Part shown: positions 9,242 to 19,812 of the stretch, one piece after another
Layout: every line of letters begins with the position of its first letter
How positions within the stretch are numbered: position 1 is the stretch's first letter
From: Ketobacter alkanivorans
GTDB lineage: Bacteria > Pseudomonadota > Gammaproteobacteria > Pseudomonadales > Ketobacteraceae
Length of the DNA: 64,000 bases
Direction: 5' to 3'
Assembly (NCBI RefSeq): GCF_002863865.1
Contig: NZ_CP022684.1
Location: 3,477,990 to 3,541,989 of the forward strand
The notes under the pieces: model-generated
What the model saw: only the letters and a program-made list of their open reading frames with translations
Databases searched by the model: none
What the model was told of the DNA's origin: nothing
Program-made: the position numbers and the translations under genes

Positions 9242-10286
9242 CCGCACCCGTGTGCTGGGTCAGTGCCCAGCACACATGCTCCCGCACCAGCTCCGATTCG
9301 TGATGGGCCCTTGCTTGCAGGGCCGCAATAACGTCCGGCGTGGAGGGTGCATTACCCAAACCCACCGCTAAATTGCGCAGCCAGCGTTGGTAGCCGATAC
9401 GGCGAATCGCTGAACCTTCGGTATTGCGCAGATAAGTCTCCTCATCCCACATAAACAGCTCCACCAGCGTGCGATCCTGCAACTGATGGCGGGGTTTAAA
9501 GTCGTCTTCCTGGGTGAACTTGGCAAAGCGGTTCCAGGGGCATACCAATTGGCAGTCATCACAGCCGAATACCCGGTTGCCCATAGGCTTGCGCAGTGCT
9601 TCGGGGATGGGGCCATGCAGCTCAATGGTGAGATAGGATATGCATTTGCGGGAATCCAGCCGGTAAGGCGCGACAATGGCCTGGGTGGGGCAGATGTCGA
9701 TGCAGGCGCTGCATTTTCCGCAATGGGCGGACACCGGTTCGTCCACCGGCAAGGGGATGTCCACGTAGATCTCCCCAAGAAAAAACCACGACCCGGCAGA
9801 GCGATCCAGTAGCAGTGTGTGTTTGCCGATCCAGCCCAGCCCGGCTTTTTCTGCCAAAGCCTTTTCCAGCACCGGGGCGCTGTCCACAAAGGCGCGATAG
9901 CCATAGTGGCCGATGGCGTCTTCCACCCGCTTGCCCAGCTGGGTCAAGCGCTTGCGAATCAGCTTGTGGTAGTCGCGGCCCAATGTGTAGCGGCTGATGA
10001 ACGCCTTGGAGGCATCGTTCAGCACCTCAACTATTTGTGTATCCGGCGGCAAGTAATCCATGCGCGCACTGATCACACGCACCGTGCCCGGTTGCAGCTC
10101 GTCCGGGCGGCTGCGCTTGGTGCCGTGGCGGGCCATGTAATTCATCTCGCCGTGAAACCCGGCGGCCAACCAGTTTTGCAAGTGCTCTTCATGCTCATTC
10201 AGAGCGACATCGGCAATGGCAATCTGCTGGAACCCCAGTTCTTGTCCCCATTGCTTGATATTGTTGGCGAGTTCCTGGTAATTCAA
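9228..10286 (-). CDS. queG: Epoxyqueuosine reductase
   Basis: Cobalamin-dependent iron-sulfur enzyme reducing epoxyqueuosine to queuosine in tRNA, the last step of the Q pathway. Two [4Fe-4S] clusters are visible: [12 protein letters not shown] near residue 190 and [14 protein letters not shown] near residue 243. A TTG start at 10286, with CAGG upstream, gives 352 residues beginning NYQELA as in relatives; the longer frame reaching 10376 would overlap the divergent nnr start and adds residues without family resemblance. The C-terminal ~60 residues are helical repeats of HEAT type ([22 protein letters not shown]). Confidence 0.93.
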   Translation of the reverse strand: MNYQELANNIKQWGQELGFQQIAIADVALNEHEEHLQNWLAAGFHGEMNYMARHGTKRSRPDELQPGTVRVISARMDYLPPDTQIVEVLNDASKAFISRYTLGRDYHKLIRKRLTQLGKRVEDAIGHYGYRAFVDSAPVLEKALAEKAGLGWIGKHTLLLDRSAGSWFFLGEIYVDIPLPVDEPVSAHCGKCSACIDICPTQAIVAPYRLDSRKCISYLTIELHGPIPEALRKPMGNRVFGCDDCQLVCPWNRFAKFTQEDDFKPRHQLQDRTLVELFMWDEETYLRNTEGSAIRRIGYQRWLRNLAVGLGNAPSTPDVIAALQARAHHESELVREHVCWALTQHTGAAKTE

Positions 10287-10374
10287 ATTACAGCCTGCGT
10301 CATAAGAAAGAGTGTGCGCTTGTGGTATAAGAAGGCTCTCAGACAGCACACAGAAATAATGCAGGGAGCCGCCC

Positions 10375-11964
10375 ATGACCAGTGCAACATCGAAGCAGTA
10401 TACCAGCGAATTGCCTTCTGCCCTGTATCGGGCGGATCAAGTGCGTGAATTGGATCGACTCGCCATTCAAGAGCACGGTATCCCCGGTTTTGATTTGATG
10501 AGTCGGGCCGGGCAGGCGGCGTTTGACTTGCTGCGGGATCGTTGGCCGCAGGCTCGTCGTGTGTGTATTTTTTGCGGCGTGGGCAATAACGGCGGCGATG
10601 GCTACGTGATCGCGGCGTTGGCAGAAAAGGCCGGCTTCGAGGCTCATGTGGTGCAGGTGGGTGATGTCACAAGAACCCAGGGCGATGCGCTGACCGCGCT
10701 GCAACGGGCAGAGGGCGAGGGTGCATCGTTTCAAGCCTTTGACCCGAATCTGTCGGATGGTGCGAATGGGGCCGATATCATTGTCGATGCTTTGTTGGGG
10801 ACAGGTTTGAGTGGCGAGGTTCGGGGTGATTATGCCCAGGCCATCGACGTGATCAATAGGAGCGGTTGTCCGGTGCTGGCGGTGGATATCCCCTCCGGGC
10901 TTTGCTCTGATAGCGGAAGGGTGCTGGGGCATGCGGTAAAAGCGGATTGCAGCATCAGTTTTATCGGTCTTAAGCAGGGGTTGCTGACCGGGCAGGCGCC
11001 CGACTACGTGGGTGATTTATATTTTGCCGACTTGCAGGTGCCTGCTGCCGTGGTGGAGCCAATGCCCCCCAGCGCCATACTCATCAACAACGCCCGTATT
11101 CGAGAGTGGCTGCCGCCCCGTTCCCGTCTTTCCCACAAGGGAAATAATGGTCATGTATTGGTTATTGGCGGTGATCTGGGGATGGGGGGCGCTGCCGCCA
11201 TGGCCGCCGAGGCGGCAGGGCGCTCCGGGGCTGGCTTGATTTCGGTGATCACGCGGCCGCAACACATTAGTGCAATCCTGTCACGTCGCCCCGAATGCAT
11301 GGTGCTCGGGGTCGAAGTGGGGGAGGACATCAGCGCTCAGCTGAACAATGTCGACGTATTGGTGGTTGGCCCCGGTATAGGCCAGGGCGCCTGGGGTCAG
11401 TCTTTGTTGCGACAGGCACTGGCTACGGATCTGCCCATGGTGCTGGACGCGGATGCCCTTAACCTGCTGGCCAGCGGACAACCTTGTGATGACGCCACCG
11501 CCGCCAGGACAGGTCGTGGTAATTGGGTGCTAACCCCTCATCCGGGTGAAGCCGCTCGCCTGATGAGTGACACCATCGATGCGGTCCTGCGGGATCGGTA
11601 CGCCGCTGTGCGGGGGCTGCAACAGCAATACGGTGGTGCGGTGGTACTTAAAGGCGCAGGCAGTCTGATTGCCAGCGATGCCGGGCGCACCTGGGTGTGT
11701 CGATCCGGGAACCCAGGCATGGCCACCGGGGGGATGGGGGATGTGCTCAGCGGCGTTATCGGTGGATTGTTGGCACAGGGCCTGAGTGTGGAGCAGGCGG
11801 CCGCTGCCGGGGTGCAGGTGCATGCCGCCGCTGGCGATCTTGCCACTGGTCAGACGGAGCACACTGACGAAGAATATTCGCAGGTTCACGCTCCTCTTGG
11901 GCAGCGGGGCTTGCTGGCCACCGACCTAATGCCCTATATTCGCCGCCTGGTGAATCCTTGCTGA
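10375..11964 (+). CDS. nnr: Bifunctional NAD(P)H-hydrate epimerase / ADP-dependent dehydratase
   Basis: Repairs hydrated NADH and NADPH. The N-terminal YjeF_N epimerase domain (~1-215) contains CGVGNNGGDGYVIAALA near residue 67; the C-terminal ribokinase-like dehydratase domain (~230-525) contains the nucleotide-binding stretch SGNPGMATGGMGDVLSGVI near residue 442. Length 529 residues matches the fused bacterial form. The ATG at 10375 has GCAGGGA upstream. It starts a plus-strand run of housekeeping genes with short spacings (tsaE follows after about 30 bases). Confidence 0.96.
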   Translation: MTSATSKQYTSELPSALYRADQVRELDRLAIQEHGIPGFDLMSRAGQAAFDLLRDRWPQARRVCIFCGVGNNGGDGYVIAALAEKAGFEAHVVQVGDVTRTQGDALTALQRAEGEGASFQAFDPNLSDGANGADIIVDALLGTGLSGEVRGDYAQAIDVINRSGCPVLAVDIPSGLCSDSGRVLGHAVKADCSISFIGLKQGLLTGQAPDYVGDLYFADLQVPAAVVEPMPPSAILINNARIREWLPPRSRLSHKGNNGHVLVIGGDLGMGGAAAMAAEAAGRSGAGLISVITRPQHISAILSRRPECMVLGVEVGEDISAQLNNVDVLVVGPGIGQGAWGQSLLRQALATDLPMVLDADALNLLASGQPCDDATAARTGRGNWVLTPHPGEAARLMSDTIDAVLRDRYAAVRGLQQQYGGAVVLKGAGSLIASDAGRTWVCRSGNPGMATGGMGDVLSGVIGGLLAQGLSVEQAAAAGVQVHAAAGDLATGQTEHTDEEYSQVHAPLGQRGLLATDLMPYIRRLVNPC

Positions 11965-11995
11965 CTGGCACAGTCTTCTAACCACAGGCATGTTT

Positions 11996-12457
11996 ATGGA
12001 CACGACCTTCTCTCTATCTGACGAATCCGCCACCCTGAAACTGGGTCAACAGCTGGCCGTGCAGTTGCGGGCGGGTGGCGTGTTGTACTTGCAGGGGGAT
12101 CTGGGCGCAGGCAAAACCACTCTCAGTCGAGGCATTATCCAATCTTTAGGGCATTCAGGCGCGGTTAAGAGTCCCACCTATACATTGGTTGAACCCTATG
12201 AATTGCCGGGGTTGCGGGTGTTTCACTTCGACCTGTATCGCCTGGCCGACCCGGAAGAGCTAGAATTTATCGGCATACGAGACTATTTCGACCCGGGCAC
12301 AGTCTGCATCATTGAGTGGCCCGATCGCGGTGGGGACATGATTCCGCCACCGGACCTTGTTCTCAGGCTCGAAAAGCAAGGCAACGGGCGTCTGGCCAGC
12401 CTTGTTGCCAACTCAGCAGCAGGCCAAACAATGTTAGGTCGATTAACGAAAATTTGA
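11996..12457 (+). CDS. tsaE: tRNA threonylcarbamoyladenosine biosynthesis ATPase TsaE
   Basis: Small P-loop ATPase that works with TsaB and TsaD to make t6A at position 37 of ANN-decoding tRNAs. Walker A is GDLGAGKTTLSRGI near residue 35, followed by the family words SPTYTLVEPY and HFDLYRL, and a Walker-B-like VCIIEWPDR. The ATG at 11996 (153 residues) has a better-spaced ACAGG than the in-frame ATG at 11990, which would add two residues. Placement between nnr and amiB is the classical gammaproteobacterial order. Confidence 0.96.
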   Translation: MDTTFSLSDESATLKLGQQLAVQLRAGGVLYLQGDLGAGKTTLSRGIIQSLGHSGAVKSPTYTLVEPYELPGLRVFHFDLYRLADPEELEFIGIRDYFDPGTVCIIEWPDRGGDMIPPPDLVLRLEKQGNGRLASLVANSAAGQTMLGRLTKI

Positions 12458-12503
12458 CCAAACGGCAAAAAAAGCCTAAAAAGTCAGATGGGGAAACTGT
12501 TTT

Positions 12504-13907
12504 GTGTTCATGAGGTTAGAGAAGGGTTTGAAAAAGTCATTGAAGAAACTGCTGCAAGCAACCGTAGTGCTTGGGATCATACTGGCGACACCCCTGTCGC
12601 TGGCAGCAGAGAAGATCAGCAGTGTGCGGGTGTGGAATGCCCCCGATAACACCCGGATCGTCTTCGATCTCACTGGGCCCGTCTCACATCACCTGTTTAC
12701 TTTAGAGGCACCTAACCGGGTCGTCATTGATATTCCAAACGCCGATAAATCCAAAGCCCTGGATTTGGTGGATTTCAAGGGTGGGCCCCTGGTCAATGTG
12801 CGCAGTGCTGCCCAGTCCAATGGCGATCTGCGGGTGGTGCTGGATCTGGATCGCAAACTCAACCCCAAAAGTTTTTTGCTCAAGCCCAGTGAACAGTATG
12901 GTCACCGTCTGGTGATCGATCTGGAGAACACAGGTCCTGGCAATGCAGTGGCCGCGGTGTCCGCGCCAGCGGCGACCGCCAAGCCAGCCAGCGTGAGCCA
13001 GCCCAAATCCTACAGCAGCATCAAAGGCGGCCGCGATATCGTGGTGGCAATCGACGCCGGGCACGGTGGTGAAGATCCCGGTGCCATTGGTGCCAAAGGC
13101 ACTCGTGAAAAAGACGTCGTACTGCAAATTGCCCGTCGTATCTATAACGTCTTACAGGTCGAAAAAGGCATCAAGCCAGTGTTGATTCGCACCGGTGATT
13201 ATTTCATCCCGCTTGCAGCGCGCAGGGAAGCTGCCCGGCGCAAGCACAATGCCGATCTGTTTGTATCCATTCACGCCGATGCCTTTGATAACCGTAAAGC
13301 GCGTGGCGCTTCTGTGTTCGCATTGTCCCGTAGCGGTGCCACCAGTACCCTGGCGCGGGTGTTGGCGGAAAAAGAAAACCAGTCCGATGCCATAGGCGGT
13401 GTCAACATCAACAATGCCGACGAGATGGTGGCCTCGGTCATTTACGATTTGGCGATGGAAGGCAGTATGGAGCACAGCATCAAAGTGGGCTCCATCGTGT
13501 TGCGGGAGATGGGCGGGGTTACCCACCTGCACAAGAAACACCTGGAGCAGGCGGGGTTTGCGGTACTAAAGTCACCCGACATCCCTTCCATTCTGGTGGA
13601 AACCGGCTTCATCTCCAACCCAACGGAAGAGCGTAACCTGCGTTCCACCGATCATCAGGTCAAGCTGTCGCGGGCCATTGGTCGCGGCATCATCACTTAC
13701 TTCGATCAGCACCCCCCGCCGGGCACCTACTTTGCTGCCCTTAAAGAGCAGCGCGATGCCCTGAAGCATCGCATTGCCAGTGGTGAGACACTGTCCGGTA
13801 TTGCCCAACGTTACCGGGTGGATCTGGCGGCCCTGATGCAGCATAACCGCCTATCCAATACCGATGTGATCAGGGTAGGGCAGGTGTTGAGTATACCCAA
13901 TACCTGA
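12504..13907 (+). CDS. amiB: N-acetylmuramoyl-L-alanine amidase with AMIN and LysM domains
   Basis: Periplasmic zinc amidase that splits septal peptidoglycan at division. Order of parts: a basic start and hydrophobic signal peptide ending near LSLAA (residue ~33), an AMIN domain (~38-140) that targets the septum, a Thr/Ala/Pro linker, an Amidase_3 domain (~170-410) with the zinc motif DAGHGGEDPGA and the late Glu in ILVETGFISNP, and one LysM domain (~420-465, SGETLSGIAQRYRVD). Length 467. GTG at 12504 or ATG at 12510 may be used; both follow GGGGA. Usually activated by EnvC/NlpD-type LytM proteins, not present here. The name amiB follows the conserved operon position. Confidence 0.95.
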   Translation: MFMRLEKGLKKSLKKLLQATVVLGIILATPLSLAAEKISSVRVWNAPDNTRIVFDLTGPVSHHLFTLEAPNRVVIDIPNADKSKALDLVDFKGGPLVNVRSAAQSNGDLRVVLDLDRKLNPKSFLLKPSEQYGHRLVIDLENTGPGNAVAAVSAPAATAKPASVSQPKSYSSIKGGRDIVVAIDAGHGGEDPGAIGAKGTREKDVVLQIARRIYNVLQVEKGIKPVLIRTGDYFIPLAARREAARRKHNADLFVSIHADAFDNRKARGASVFALSRSGATSTLARVLAEKENQSDAIGGVNINNADEMVASVIYDLAMEGSMEHSIKVGSIVLREMGGVTHLHKKHLEQAGFAVLKSPDIPSILVETGFISNPTEERNLRSTDHQVKLSRAIGRGIITYFDQHPPPGTYFAALKEQRDALKHRIASGETLSGIAQRYRVDLAALMQHNRLSNTDVIRVGQVLSIPNT

Positions 13908-13976
13908 GCAGCTTTTTGCTGTACATTACGCAGCTACCGCTTTGTTCTATTTGTCTTATGATCTTAGGGTTTCTCA

Positions 13977-15839
13977 TTGGCCAGAATTAATCGTCTCTCT
14001 ACTCGGCTTTCCAACCAGATCGCTGCCGGTGAAGTGGTTGAGCGTCCTGCTTCCGTTGTAAAAGAGTTGTTGGAAAACAGTCTTGATGCGGGCTCCACCC
14101 GCCTGGATGTGGAGGTAGAGCAGGGCGGTGTAAAGCTCATCCGCGTGCGCGATAACGGAGTGGGGGTGGATAAGGACGATTTACCGCTCACCATTGCCCG
14201 TCATGCCACCAGTAAGATTCACGACCTTGATGACTTGGAGGGCGTTGCCACTTTAGGTTTTCGTGGCGAGGCCCTGGCCAGTATCAGCTCCGTAGCACGG
14301 CTGAACCTTACCTCCAGCCCTGATGAAACCGGTGCTGGCTGGTGCGTGCAGGCGGAAGGGCGCGACATGGAGGCCGTGTTGGTGCCCGCTGCTCATCCAC
14401 AGGGCACCACCGTAGAAGTGCGGGATCTGTTCTTTAATACCCCCGCCCGGCGTAAGTTTCTGCGTACCGAGAAAACCGAATTCAGCCATCTGGAAGAGGT
14501 CATCAAGCGGCTGGCCCTTAGTCATTTCCAGGTAGGTTTTAATCTGCGCCACAATCAACGGGTGGTGCACGCCCTAAAACCCGCCTACACCGAGCCAGAG
14601 CAAGATCGCCGGGTGGCCAGTTTGTGCGGCCCCAGCTTTATTGAAAACGCGGTGCGCCTCGACACCCAGGTGGGGGAGCTGCGTCTATGGGGGTGGTTGG
14701 GGTTGCCCACCTTCTCACGCAGTCAGGCGGATCTGCAATATTTCTTTGTCAATGGTCGCAGCGTGAAAGATCGAGTGGTGAATCATGCAGTACGCCAAGC
14801 CTACAAAGATGTTATGTACCACGGTCGCCATGCCGCCTTTGTACTGTACCTTGAACTGGATCCAACCTGGGTCGACGTCAACGTGCACCCCACCAAGCAT
14901 GAGGTGCGGTTTCGCGAGAGCCGTCAAGTACACGATTTTCTGTTCCGCTCCCTGCACCGAGCCATTGCCGAGTTAACCCCCGCTGACATGCAGCAGCCCG
15001 CCGTTCAGAGCAACCCTGTACCGGCGTCCGCCATTGGTTTTGGCGACATCACCCGTCCGGGCTTAACTGCGCCACCATCGGCACCCGTAACCGGTCAGCA
15101 GGCAGGGGAGTTTCGGGAGCAGGGCCGCCTGCATTTATTCAATCAACCTGCTGAGCGTCCTTCCATGGTGGCGGAAACCATGCAGGCCTACGCCGGTTTT
15201 CATCCGTCCGCTGCTGCACCTGATCCGGTCATGCCCGATCACAACCCCGAAGAGATGCCGCCGCTGGGGTTTGCGATTGCACAGCTTCACGGCATTTACA
15301 TCCTGTCCCAGAATCAACATGGTTTGGTGGTGGTGGACATGCATGCCGCCCACGAGCGCATTACCTATGAACGCTTAAAAACCAGTTGGCAGGAAGAAAA
15401 AGTCCGCTCTCAGCCCCTGTTGGTGCCACTGAGCATGGCGGTCAGCAGCCGCGAGGCAGATTTTGCCGATGAGCACAGTATCGCCCTTGAAAAACTGGGC
15501 TTTGTGATTCAGCGTATGGGGCCGGAAACCTTGCTGGTGCGAGAAATCCCCATCCTGCTGCGCAGTGCCGATGTCGAAACCCTGATGCGAGATCTGTTGT
15601 CGGACATCATCACCCACGGCAGCAGTGATCGCATTGAGCATTCCATCAATGAACTGCTCTCTACCATGGCCTGTCATGGCTCGGTGCGCGCCAATCGAAA
15701 GCTCACCCTGCCAGAAATGAATGGCTTGCTGCGGGACATGGAAATCACCGAACGCAGCGGCCAGTGTAATCACGGTCGCCCAACCTGGACTCAAATGTCG
15801 CTGGCGGAATTGGATAAACTGTTCCTGCGGGGCCGTTAA
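13977..15839 (+). CDS. mutL: DNA mismatch repair protein MutL
   Basis: Coordinates mismatch repair between MutS and downstream nucleases. The GHKL ATPase motifs are clear at the N-terminus: [26 protein letters not shown] and [11 protein letters not shown] variable linker spans ~335-430, and the C-terminal dimerisation domain contains [12 protein letters not shown] near residue 460, which fits the endonuclease pattern D-x-H-A-x2-E-x4-E, as in MutS/MutL systems lacking MutH. Start is a TTG at 13977 preceded by TTAGGG at normal spacing; no in-frame ATG precedes it. The 620-residue length is normal. miaA starts on the base after the stop codon. Confidence 0.97.
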   Translation: MARINRLSTRLSNQIAAGEVVERPASVVKELLENSLDAGSTRLDVEVEQGGVKLIRVRDNGVGVDKDDLPLTIARHATSKIHDLDDLEGVATLGFRGEALASISSVARLNLTSSPDETGAGWCVQAEGRDMEAVLVPAAHPQGTTVEVRDLFFNTPARRKFLRTEKTEFSHLEEVIKRLALSHFQVGFNLRHNQRVVHALKPAYTEPEQDRRVASLCGPSFIENAVRLDTQVGELRLWGWLGLPTFSRSQADLQYFFVNGRSVKDRVVNHAVRQAYKDVMYHGRHAAFVLYLELDPTWVDVNVHPTKHEVRFRESRQVHDFLFRSLHRAIAELTPADMQQPAVQSNPVPASAIGFGDITRPGLTAPPSAPVTGQQAGEFREQGRLHLFNQPAERPSMVAETMQAYAGFHPSAAAPDPVMPDHNPEEMPPLGFAIAQLHGIYILSQNQHGLVVVDMHAAHERITYERLKTSWQEEKVRSQPLLVPLSMAVSSREADFADEHSIALEKLGFVIQRMGPETLLVREIPILLRSADVETLMRDLLSDIITHGSSDRIEHSINELLSTMACHGSVRANRKLTLPEMNGLLRDMEITERSGQCNHGRPTWTQMSLAELDKLFLRGR

Positions 15840-16817
15840 ATGAAGACTGTCAGCAAACCCTGGTGCATCTTTTTGATGGGCCCCACCGCCTCAGGTAAAA
15901 CGGCGTTGGCGGTGGATCTGGTGCAACGCTTCCCCATGGACATCATCAGTGTTGATTCCGCGCTGATCTATAAAGGCATGAACATCGGCACCGCCAAACC
16001 GGACGCCGAAACCCTGGTCAAAGCCCCCCATCGCCTGATCGACTTTCTTGACCCGTCGGAGAGTTATTCTGCCGCCGATTTTCGCACCGATGCGCTCCGT
16101 GAAATGGCCGATATTACCGCCCGTGGGCGCATTCCGCTGCTGGTAGGGGGCACGATGCTCTACTTCAAGGTGCTGCGGGAAGGCATTGCCAGCCTGCCGT
16201 CTGCCGACGATGCAATCCGTCGGCAGCTATTGCAGGAGGCCGCCGAACAAGGCTGGCCCAGCTTGCACACAGAGTTGGCAAAGGTAGATCCAGACTCCGC
16301 AGCCCGCTTAAACCCCAATGATGCCCAGCGTATACAGCGGGCGCTTGAGGTGTTCCGCAGCACCGGCATCCCCCTCAGCGAATGGCATCGCCGCCAAAAA
16401 CAAGGAGGGGACGGTACCTGGGGTGGCAACGCTGAAGATTTCCCTTATCAGTCTGTCAATCTGGCGGTTTGCCCCCAGGATCGAGCCGTGCTGCATCGGC
16501 GCATAGCCGATCGCTTTCATCAGATGTTAATCGAGGGCTTTTACGATGAAGTGAAAGCCCTGTATCATCGCGGCGACTTACATTCCGACATGCCATCCAT
16601 GCGGGCTGTGGGGTATAGGCAGGTATGGGATTGTCTGGACGGCAAATTGAGCTACGCTGAAATGGAAGAGCGGGGGATCATCGCTACCCGTCAGCTGGCC
16701 AAGCGTCAGATAACATGGCTTCGCAGTTGGAAGGATCTGCATTGGTTGGATAGCCCTGATCCAAAATTGTTGGAAAAGGTCTTGAAAATTTTGCCTGCGG
16801 ACGACATGCTATCGTAG
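15840..16817 (+). CDS. miaA: tRNA dimethylallyltransferase
   Basis: Transfers the isopentenyl group of DMAPP to A37 of tRNAs reading UNN codons. The P-loop [11 protein letters not shown] lies at residues ~12-22, followed by the catalytic-region words [16 protein letters not shown] and [31 protein letters not shown] and the late [12 protein letters not shown] are also conserved. Length 325. The ATG directly abuts the mutL TAA, so translation is probably coupled. Confidence 0.97.
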   Translation: MKTVSKPWCIFLMGPTASGKTALAVDLVQRFPMDIISVDSALIYKGMNIGTAKPDAETLVKAPHRLIDFLDPSESYSAADFRTDALREMADITARGRIPLLVGGTMLYFKVLREGIASLPSADDAIRRQLLQEAAEQGWPSLHTELAKVDPDSAARLNPNDAQRIQRALEVFRSTGIPLSEWHRRQKQGGDGTWGGNAEDFPYQSVNLAVCPQDRAVLHRRIADRFHQMLIEGFYDEVKALYHRGDLHSDMPSMRAVGYRQVWDCLDGKLSYAEMEERGIIATRQLAKRQITWLRSWKDLHWLDSPDPKLLEKVLKILPADDMLS

Positions 16818-16898
16818 CCGACGATCTCTCTATCTATGTGAATCGTGATTTATTTTTGATCTTTTAGCCCGATTTTGGGCCAACACAAGGAGACTTTT

Positions 16899-17162
16899 AT
16901 GTCTAAAGGGCACTCTCTACAAGACCCTTTTTTGAACGCCCTGCGCAAGGAACGAATTCCAGTATCCATATTTCTGGTTAATGGTATCAAGCTGCAAGGT
17001 CAAGTCGAATCTTTTGACCAATATGTGGTTTTACTGCGTAACACCGTTAATCAAATGGTCTACAAACACGCCATTTCCACCGTTGTACCGGCCCGCAATC
17101 CTCGTGCTCATGGCACAAACGATCGCCCCGGCCAGGAAAACGGCGGCAATTCTGAGCAATAA
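16899..17162 (+). CDS. hfq: RNA chaperone Hfq
   Basis: Hexameric Sm-like protein that pairs small RNAs with target mRNAs. The 87-residue product starts at the ATG at 16899 with a perfect AAGGAGA upstream and reads [19 protein letters not shown], then the Sm1 and Sm2 motifs including [14 protein letters not shown] and [10 protein letters not shown], with the conserved His of the YKHAI box. The C-terminal tail is short and rich in Asn, Gly and Glu, as in Pseudomonas. A folded element lies between hfq and hflX (17181-17221). Confidence 0.98.
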   Translation: MSKGHSLQDPFLNALRKERIPVSIFLVNGIKLQGQVESFDQYVVLLRNTVNQMVYKHAISTVVPARNPRAHGTNDRPGQENGGNSEQ

Positions 17163-17180
17163 ACTGGCAGAGTGGCTTTG

Positions 17181-17221
17181 GCCTGCGTCGCAAGCGACAG
17201 CTGAATCGGCTACGCAGGCCC
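17181..17221. other. Structured 3' region between hfq and hflX
   Basis: GGCCTGCGT at 17181-17189 pairs perfectly with ACGCAGGCC at 17213-17221. Inside lie two smaller self-complementary parts, GTCGCAAGCGAC and AGCTGAATCGGCT, so a three-way junction is possible. No T run follows, so it is not a standard terminator; it may be an attenuator, processing site or stabilising element in the hfq-hflX transcript. Confidence 0.5.
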
Positions 17222-17266
17222 GTCTCACTGATTCCGGCTGTGTTTGAATTGGTAGCAATCCGCTAA

Positions 17267-18595
17267 ATGGAATCGCTTTTTGACCGTCCCCAAAGTGGTG
17301 AACGGGCCGTCCTTGTTCACATCGAATTTCCCAAAGAATTCGATGGCGAAGACCTTCAGGAATTTGAAATGCTGGTGGATTCCGCCGGTGCCCAGCGTCT
17401 GGGGGTGCTTAAGGGGTCGCGTCCGGCACCGAATTCCCGATTATTTATTGGTACCGGTAAAGTAGAAGAGCTGGCCGGGTTGGTTGCTGAATTCGAAGCC
17501 GATCTGGTGATCTTCAACCATTCCTTGAATCCATCCCAAGAGCGCAATCTTGAACGCGAGCTCAAATGTCGCGTGCTGGATCGCACGGGGCTGATTCTCG
17601 ATATTTTTGCGCAGCGTGCGCGCACCCACGAGGGTAAGTTGCAGGTTGAGCTGGCTCAGCTTGAGCACCTTTCCACCCGATTGGTGCGTGGCTGGACTCA
17701 CCTGGAGCGCCAAAAGGGCGGTATCGGCTTGCGTGGCCCCGGCGAAACCCAGTTGGAAACGGATCGGCGCTTGTTGCGGGCCCGTGTAAAGTATATTCAG
17801 CAGCGTCTGCAGAAAGTGCGTAAGCAGCGGGATCAAGGACGCCGCGCCCGTAAGCGTGCGGACGTACCCACGGTATCCCTGGTGGGTTACACCAATGCCG
17901 GGAAATCCACACTGTTTAATCGCCTTACTGCATCTGATGTGTATGCAGCAGACCAGCTCTTTGCTACCCTCGACCCCACATTGCGGCGCATTGATGTGTC
18001 AGATCTTGGCCCGGTTATTCTGGCAGATACAGTGGGGTTTATTCGTCATCTTCCCCATAAACTGGTGGAGGCGTTTCGTGCCACGCTGGAAGAAAGCCGC
18101 GAGTCTGATTTTCTGTTGCATGTGGTTGATGCCTGCTCCGAAGAGCGGGAAGACAATATATTTCAGGTTAATGAAGTGCTGCATGAGATTGGTGCCGATA
18201 CTGTGCCGTTTCTCATGGTCTATAACAAAATTGACCTGATGGGCGACTACGCTCCTCGCATTGAACGAGATGACGAGGGGGTGCCTGTGGCGGTTTGGTT
18301 GTCAGCGCGCACAGGTGCAGGGATGACAGAACTGTTACAAGCCTTGAATGAGCGGCTGGGTAAGCGCATGGTGGAGGGTACCTTGTGTTTGGCACCCGAG
18401 CTATCAGCAGTGCGGGCCCATTGTTACGGGTTAAAGGCTGTACAGGCAGAGTCGGCTGACGAGCAGGGCAACGCGTTGCTTGATATTCGTATGCCGCAAA
18501 AGGCATGGGAGCAGATGGTAAAACGCTTTGAGTTGAACCGTGAAAACCTGGAACAAAGCTTGTCGGGGTTGCGAAATTCGACCCATTCGGAATAA
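17267..18595 (+). CDS. hflX: Ribosome-associated GTPase HflX
   Basis: GTPase that binds the 50S subunit and splits stalled ribosomes, especially after stress. The N-terminal HflX domain (~20-195) carries NHSLNPSQERNLERELKCRV and the Gly-rich GPGETQLETDRR; the G domain begins near 200 with GYTNAGKSTLFN, then DTVGFIRHLP and NKID. Length 442. The start at 17267 gives the family-typical beginning FDRPQSGERAVLVHI, although no strong ribosome binding site is seen. Downstream hflK follows after ~70 bases. Confidence 0.96.
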   Translation: MESLFDRPQSGERAVLVHIEFPKEFDGEDLQEFEMLVDSAGAQRLGVLKGSRPAPNSRLFIGTGKVEELAGLVAEFEADLVIFNHSLNPSQERNLERELKCRVLDRTGLILDIFAQRARTHEGKLQVELAQLEHLSTRLVRGWTHLERQKGGIGLRGPGETQLETDRRLLRARVKYIQQRLQKVRKQRDQGRRARKRADVPTVSLVGYTNAGKSTLFNRLTASDVYAADQLFATLDPTLRRIDVSDLGPVILADTVGFIRHLPHKLVEAFRATLEESRESDFLLHVVDACSEEREDNIFQVNEVLHEIGADTVPFLMVYNKIDLMGDYAPRIERDDEGVPVAVWLSARTGAGMTELLQALNERLGKRMVEGTLCLAPELSAVRAHCYGLKAVQAESADEQGNALLDIRMPQKAWEQMVKRFELNRENLEQSLSGLRNSTHSE

Positions 18596-18663
18596 TAACC
18601 CTATTATAACGTTTTGAGATGCAATAACATTTCCCCCCAGCATAGAAAACAGCGGAGCATAGT

Positions 18664-19812
18664 ATGGCTTGGAATGAGCCCGGTGGCGGGCGTAATCAGG
18701 ATCCATGGCGAGGCCGGGATGGCCGCGGCCAGTCGGAACTGGACGATGTGATCAAAAAACTGCAAGACCGATTCGGCGGTATGCTGGGTGGTGGTCAGAA
18801 CAACGATAGCGGCGGTTTCGGCCTGTTATTGCTGATTCTGGGCGTTGTCTTCGTGTTGTGGCTGGTGGCCGGTTTGTATCGGGTCGAACAGGCCGAAGAA
18901 GCATTGGTGCTGCGTTTCGGCAAATACCATGATACCGTCAGTGCCGGTCTACACTGGAACCCATGGGGCATCGATACTGTACAGAAAGTGGACGTAAACC
19001 AGCGTGAAACCATGCCGGTGCGCGCCACGATGCTCACCGAAGACCAGAACATTGTGGATTTGGATCTGCAGGTTCAGTTCGTGGTCACGGATTCCAGAGC
19101 CTATTTCCTCGAATCCAGTGCGCCCATCGACACCTTGCGTAATGCGGTGGAATCCGCACTGCGTCACGTGGTGGGTGGCAGCGAAATGGATCGGGTGCTG
19201 ACCGACGGCCGTGAAGCCATCGCCGTAGAAGTGCATCAGCGCCTGCAGGAATATCTGGATCGTTATAAAACCGGTCTCACCATTGATAAGCTGAACATCG
19301 AAGATGCACATCCTCCCAAGGAAGTGAAAGCCGCCTTCGATGATGTTATCAAAGCACGGGAAGACGAAGAGCGCGTTAAGAATGAAGCGGAAGCCTACGC
19401 CAACCAAATCGTGCCAGAGGCGCGTGGTGAAGCGCAGCGCATGATCGAGGAGGCCAACGCTTACAAGGCCGAGATCGTGGAGCGATCCAAAGGTCAGGCC
19501 AACCGCTTTGAAAGGCTTTATGCCGAGTACAAGCTGGCACCGGAAGTGACCCGTCGCCGTATGTACATCGACACCATGGAAAGCGTGCTCAGCAACACGT
19601 CCAAGGTTCTGGTGGACGTGGATGGGGGCAATAGCATGATGTACCTCCCTATCGATAAAATCCTGGAAGGTCGACGTACAGAAGCGAAGTCCATTGTTGT
19701 AGAAGCTGATTCTACTCAGCAAAGCAAGGGTGCGACCAAAAAAGCCTCCGACTCCGTTCGTGGCTTGGAGCGAATTCGTCAGGCCCGTGAAACACGCTGG
19801 GAGAATCGCTAA
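18664..19812 (+). CDS. hflK: FtsH protease modulator HflK
   Basis: Stomatin/prohibitin-family (SPFH) protein that forms, with HflC, a large membrane cage around the FtsH protease. A Gly/Arg/Asp-rich cytoplasmic N-terminus (AWNEPGGGRNQDPW, typical) precedes one membrane helix at ~57-80, the SPFH domain (~80-250) and a long Ala/Glu-rich helix at ~235-300. Length 382. The stop overlaps the hflC start as TAATG, so the partners are translationally coupled. Confidence 0.97.
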   Translation: MAWNEPGGGRNQDPWRGRDGRGQSELDDVIKKLQDRFGGMLGGGQNNDSGGFGLLLLILGVVFVLWLVAGLYRVEQAEEALVLRFGKYHDTVSAGLHWNPWGIDTVQKVDVNQRETMPVRATMLTEDQNIVDLDLQVQFVVTDSRAYFLESSAPIDTLRNAVESALRHVVGGSEMDRVLTDGREAIAVEVHQRLQEYLDRYKTGLTIDKLNIEDAHPPKEVKAAFDDVIKAREDEERVKNEAEAYANQIVPEARGEAQRMIEEANAYKAEIVERSKGQANRFERLYAEYKLAPEVTRRRMYIDTMESVLSNTSKVLVDVDGGNSMMYLPIDKILEGRRTEAKSIVVEADSTQQSKGATKKASDSVRGLERIRQARETRWENR

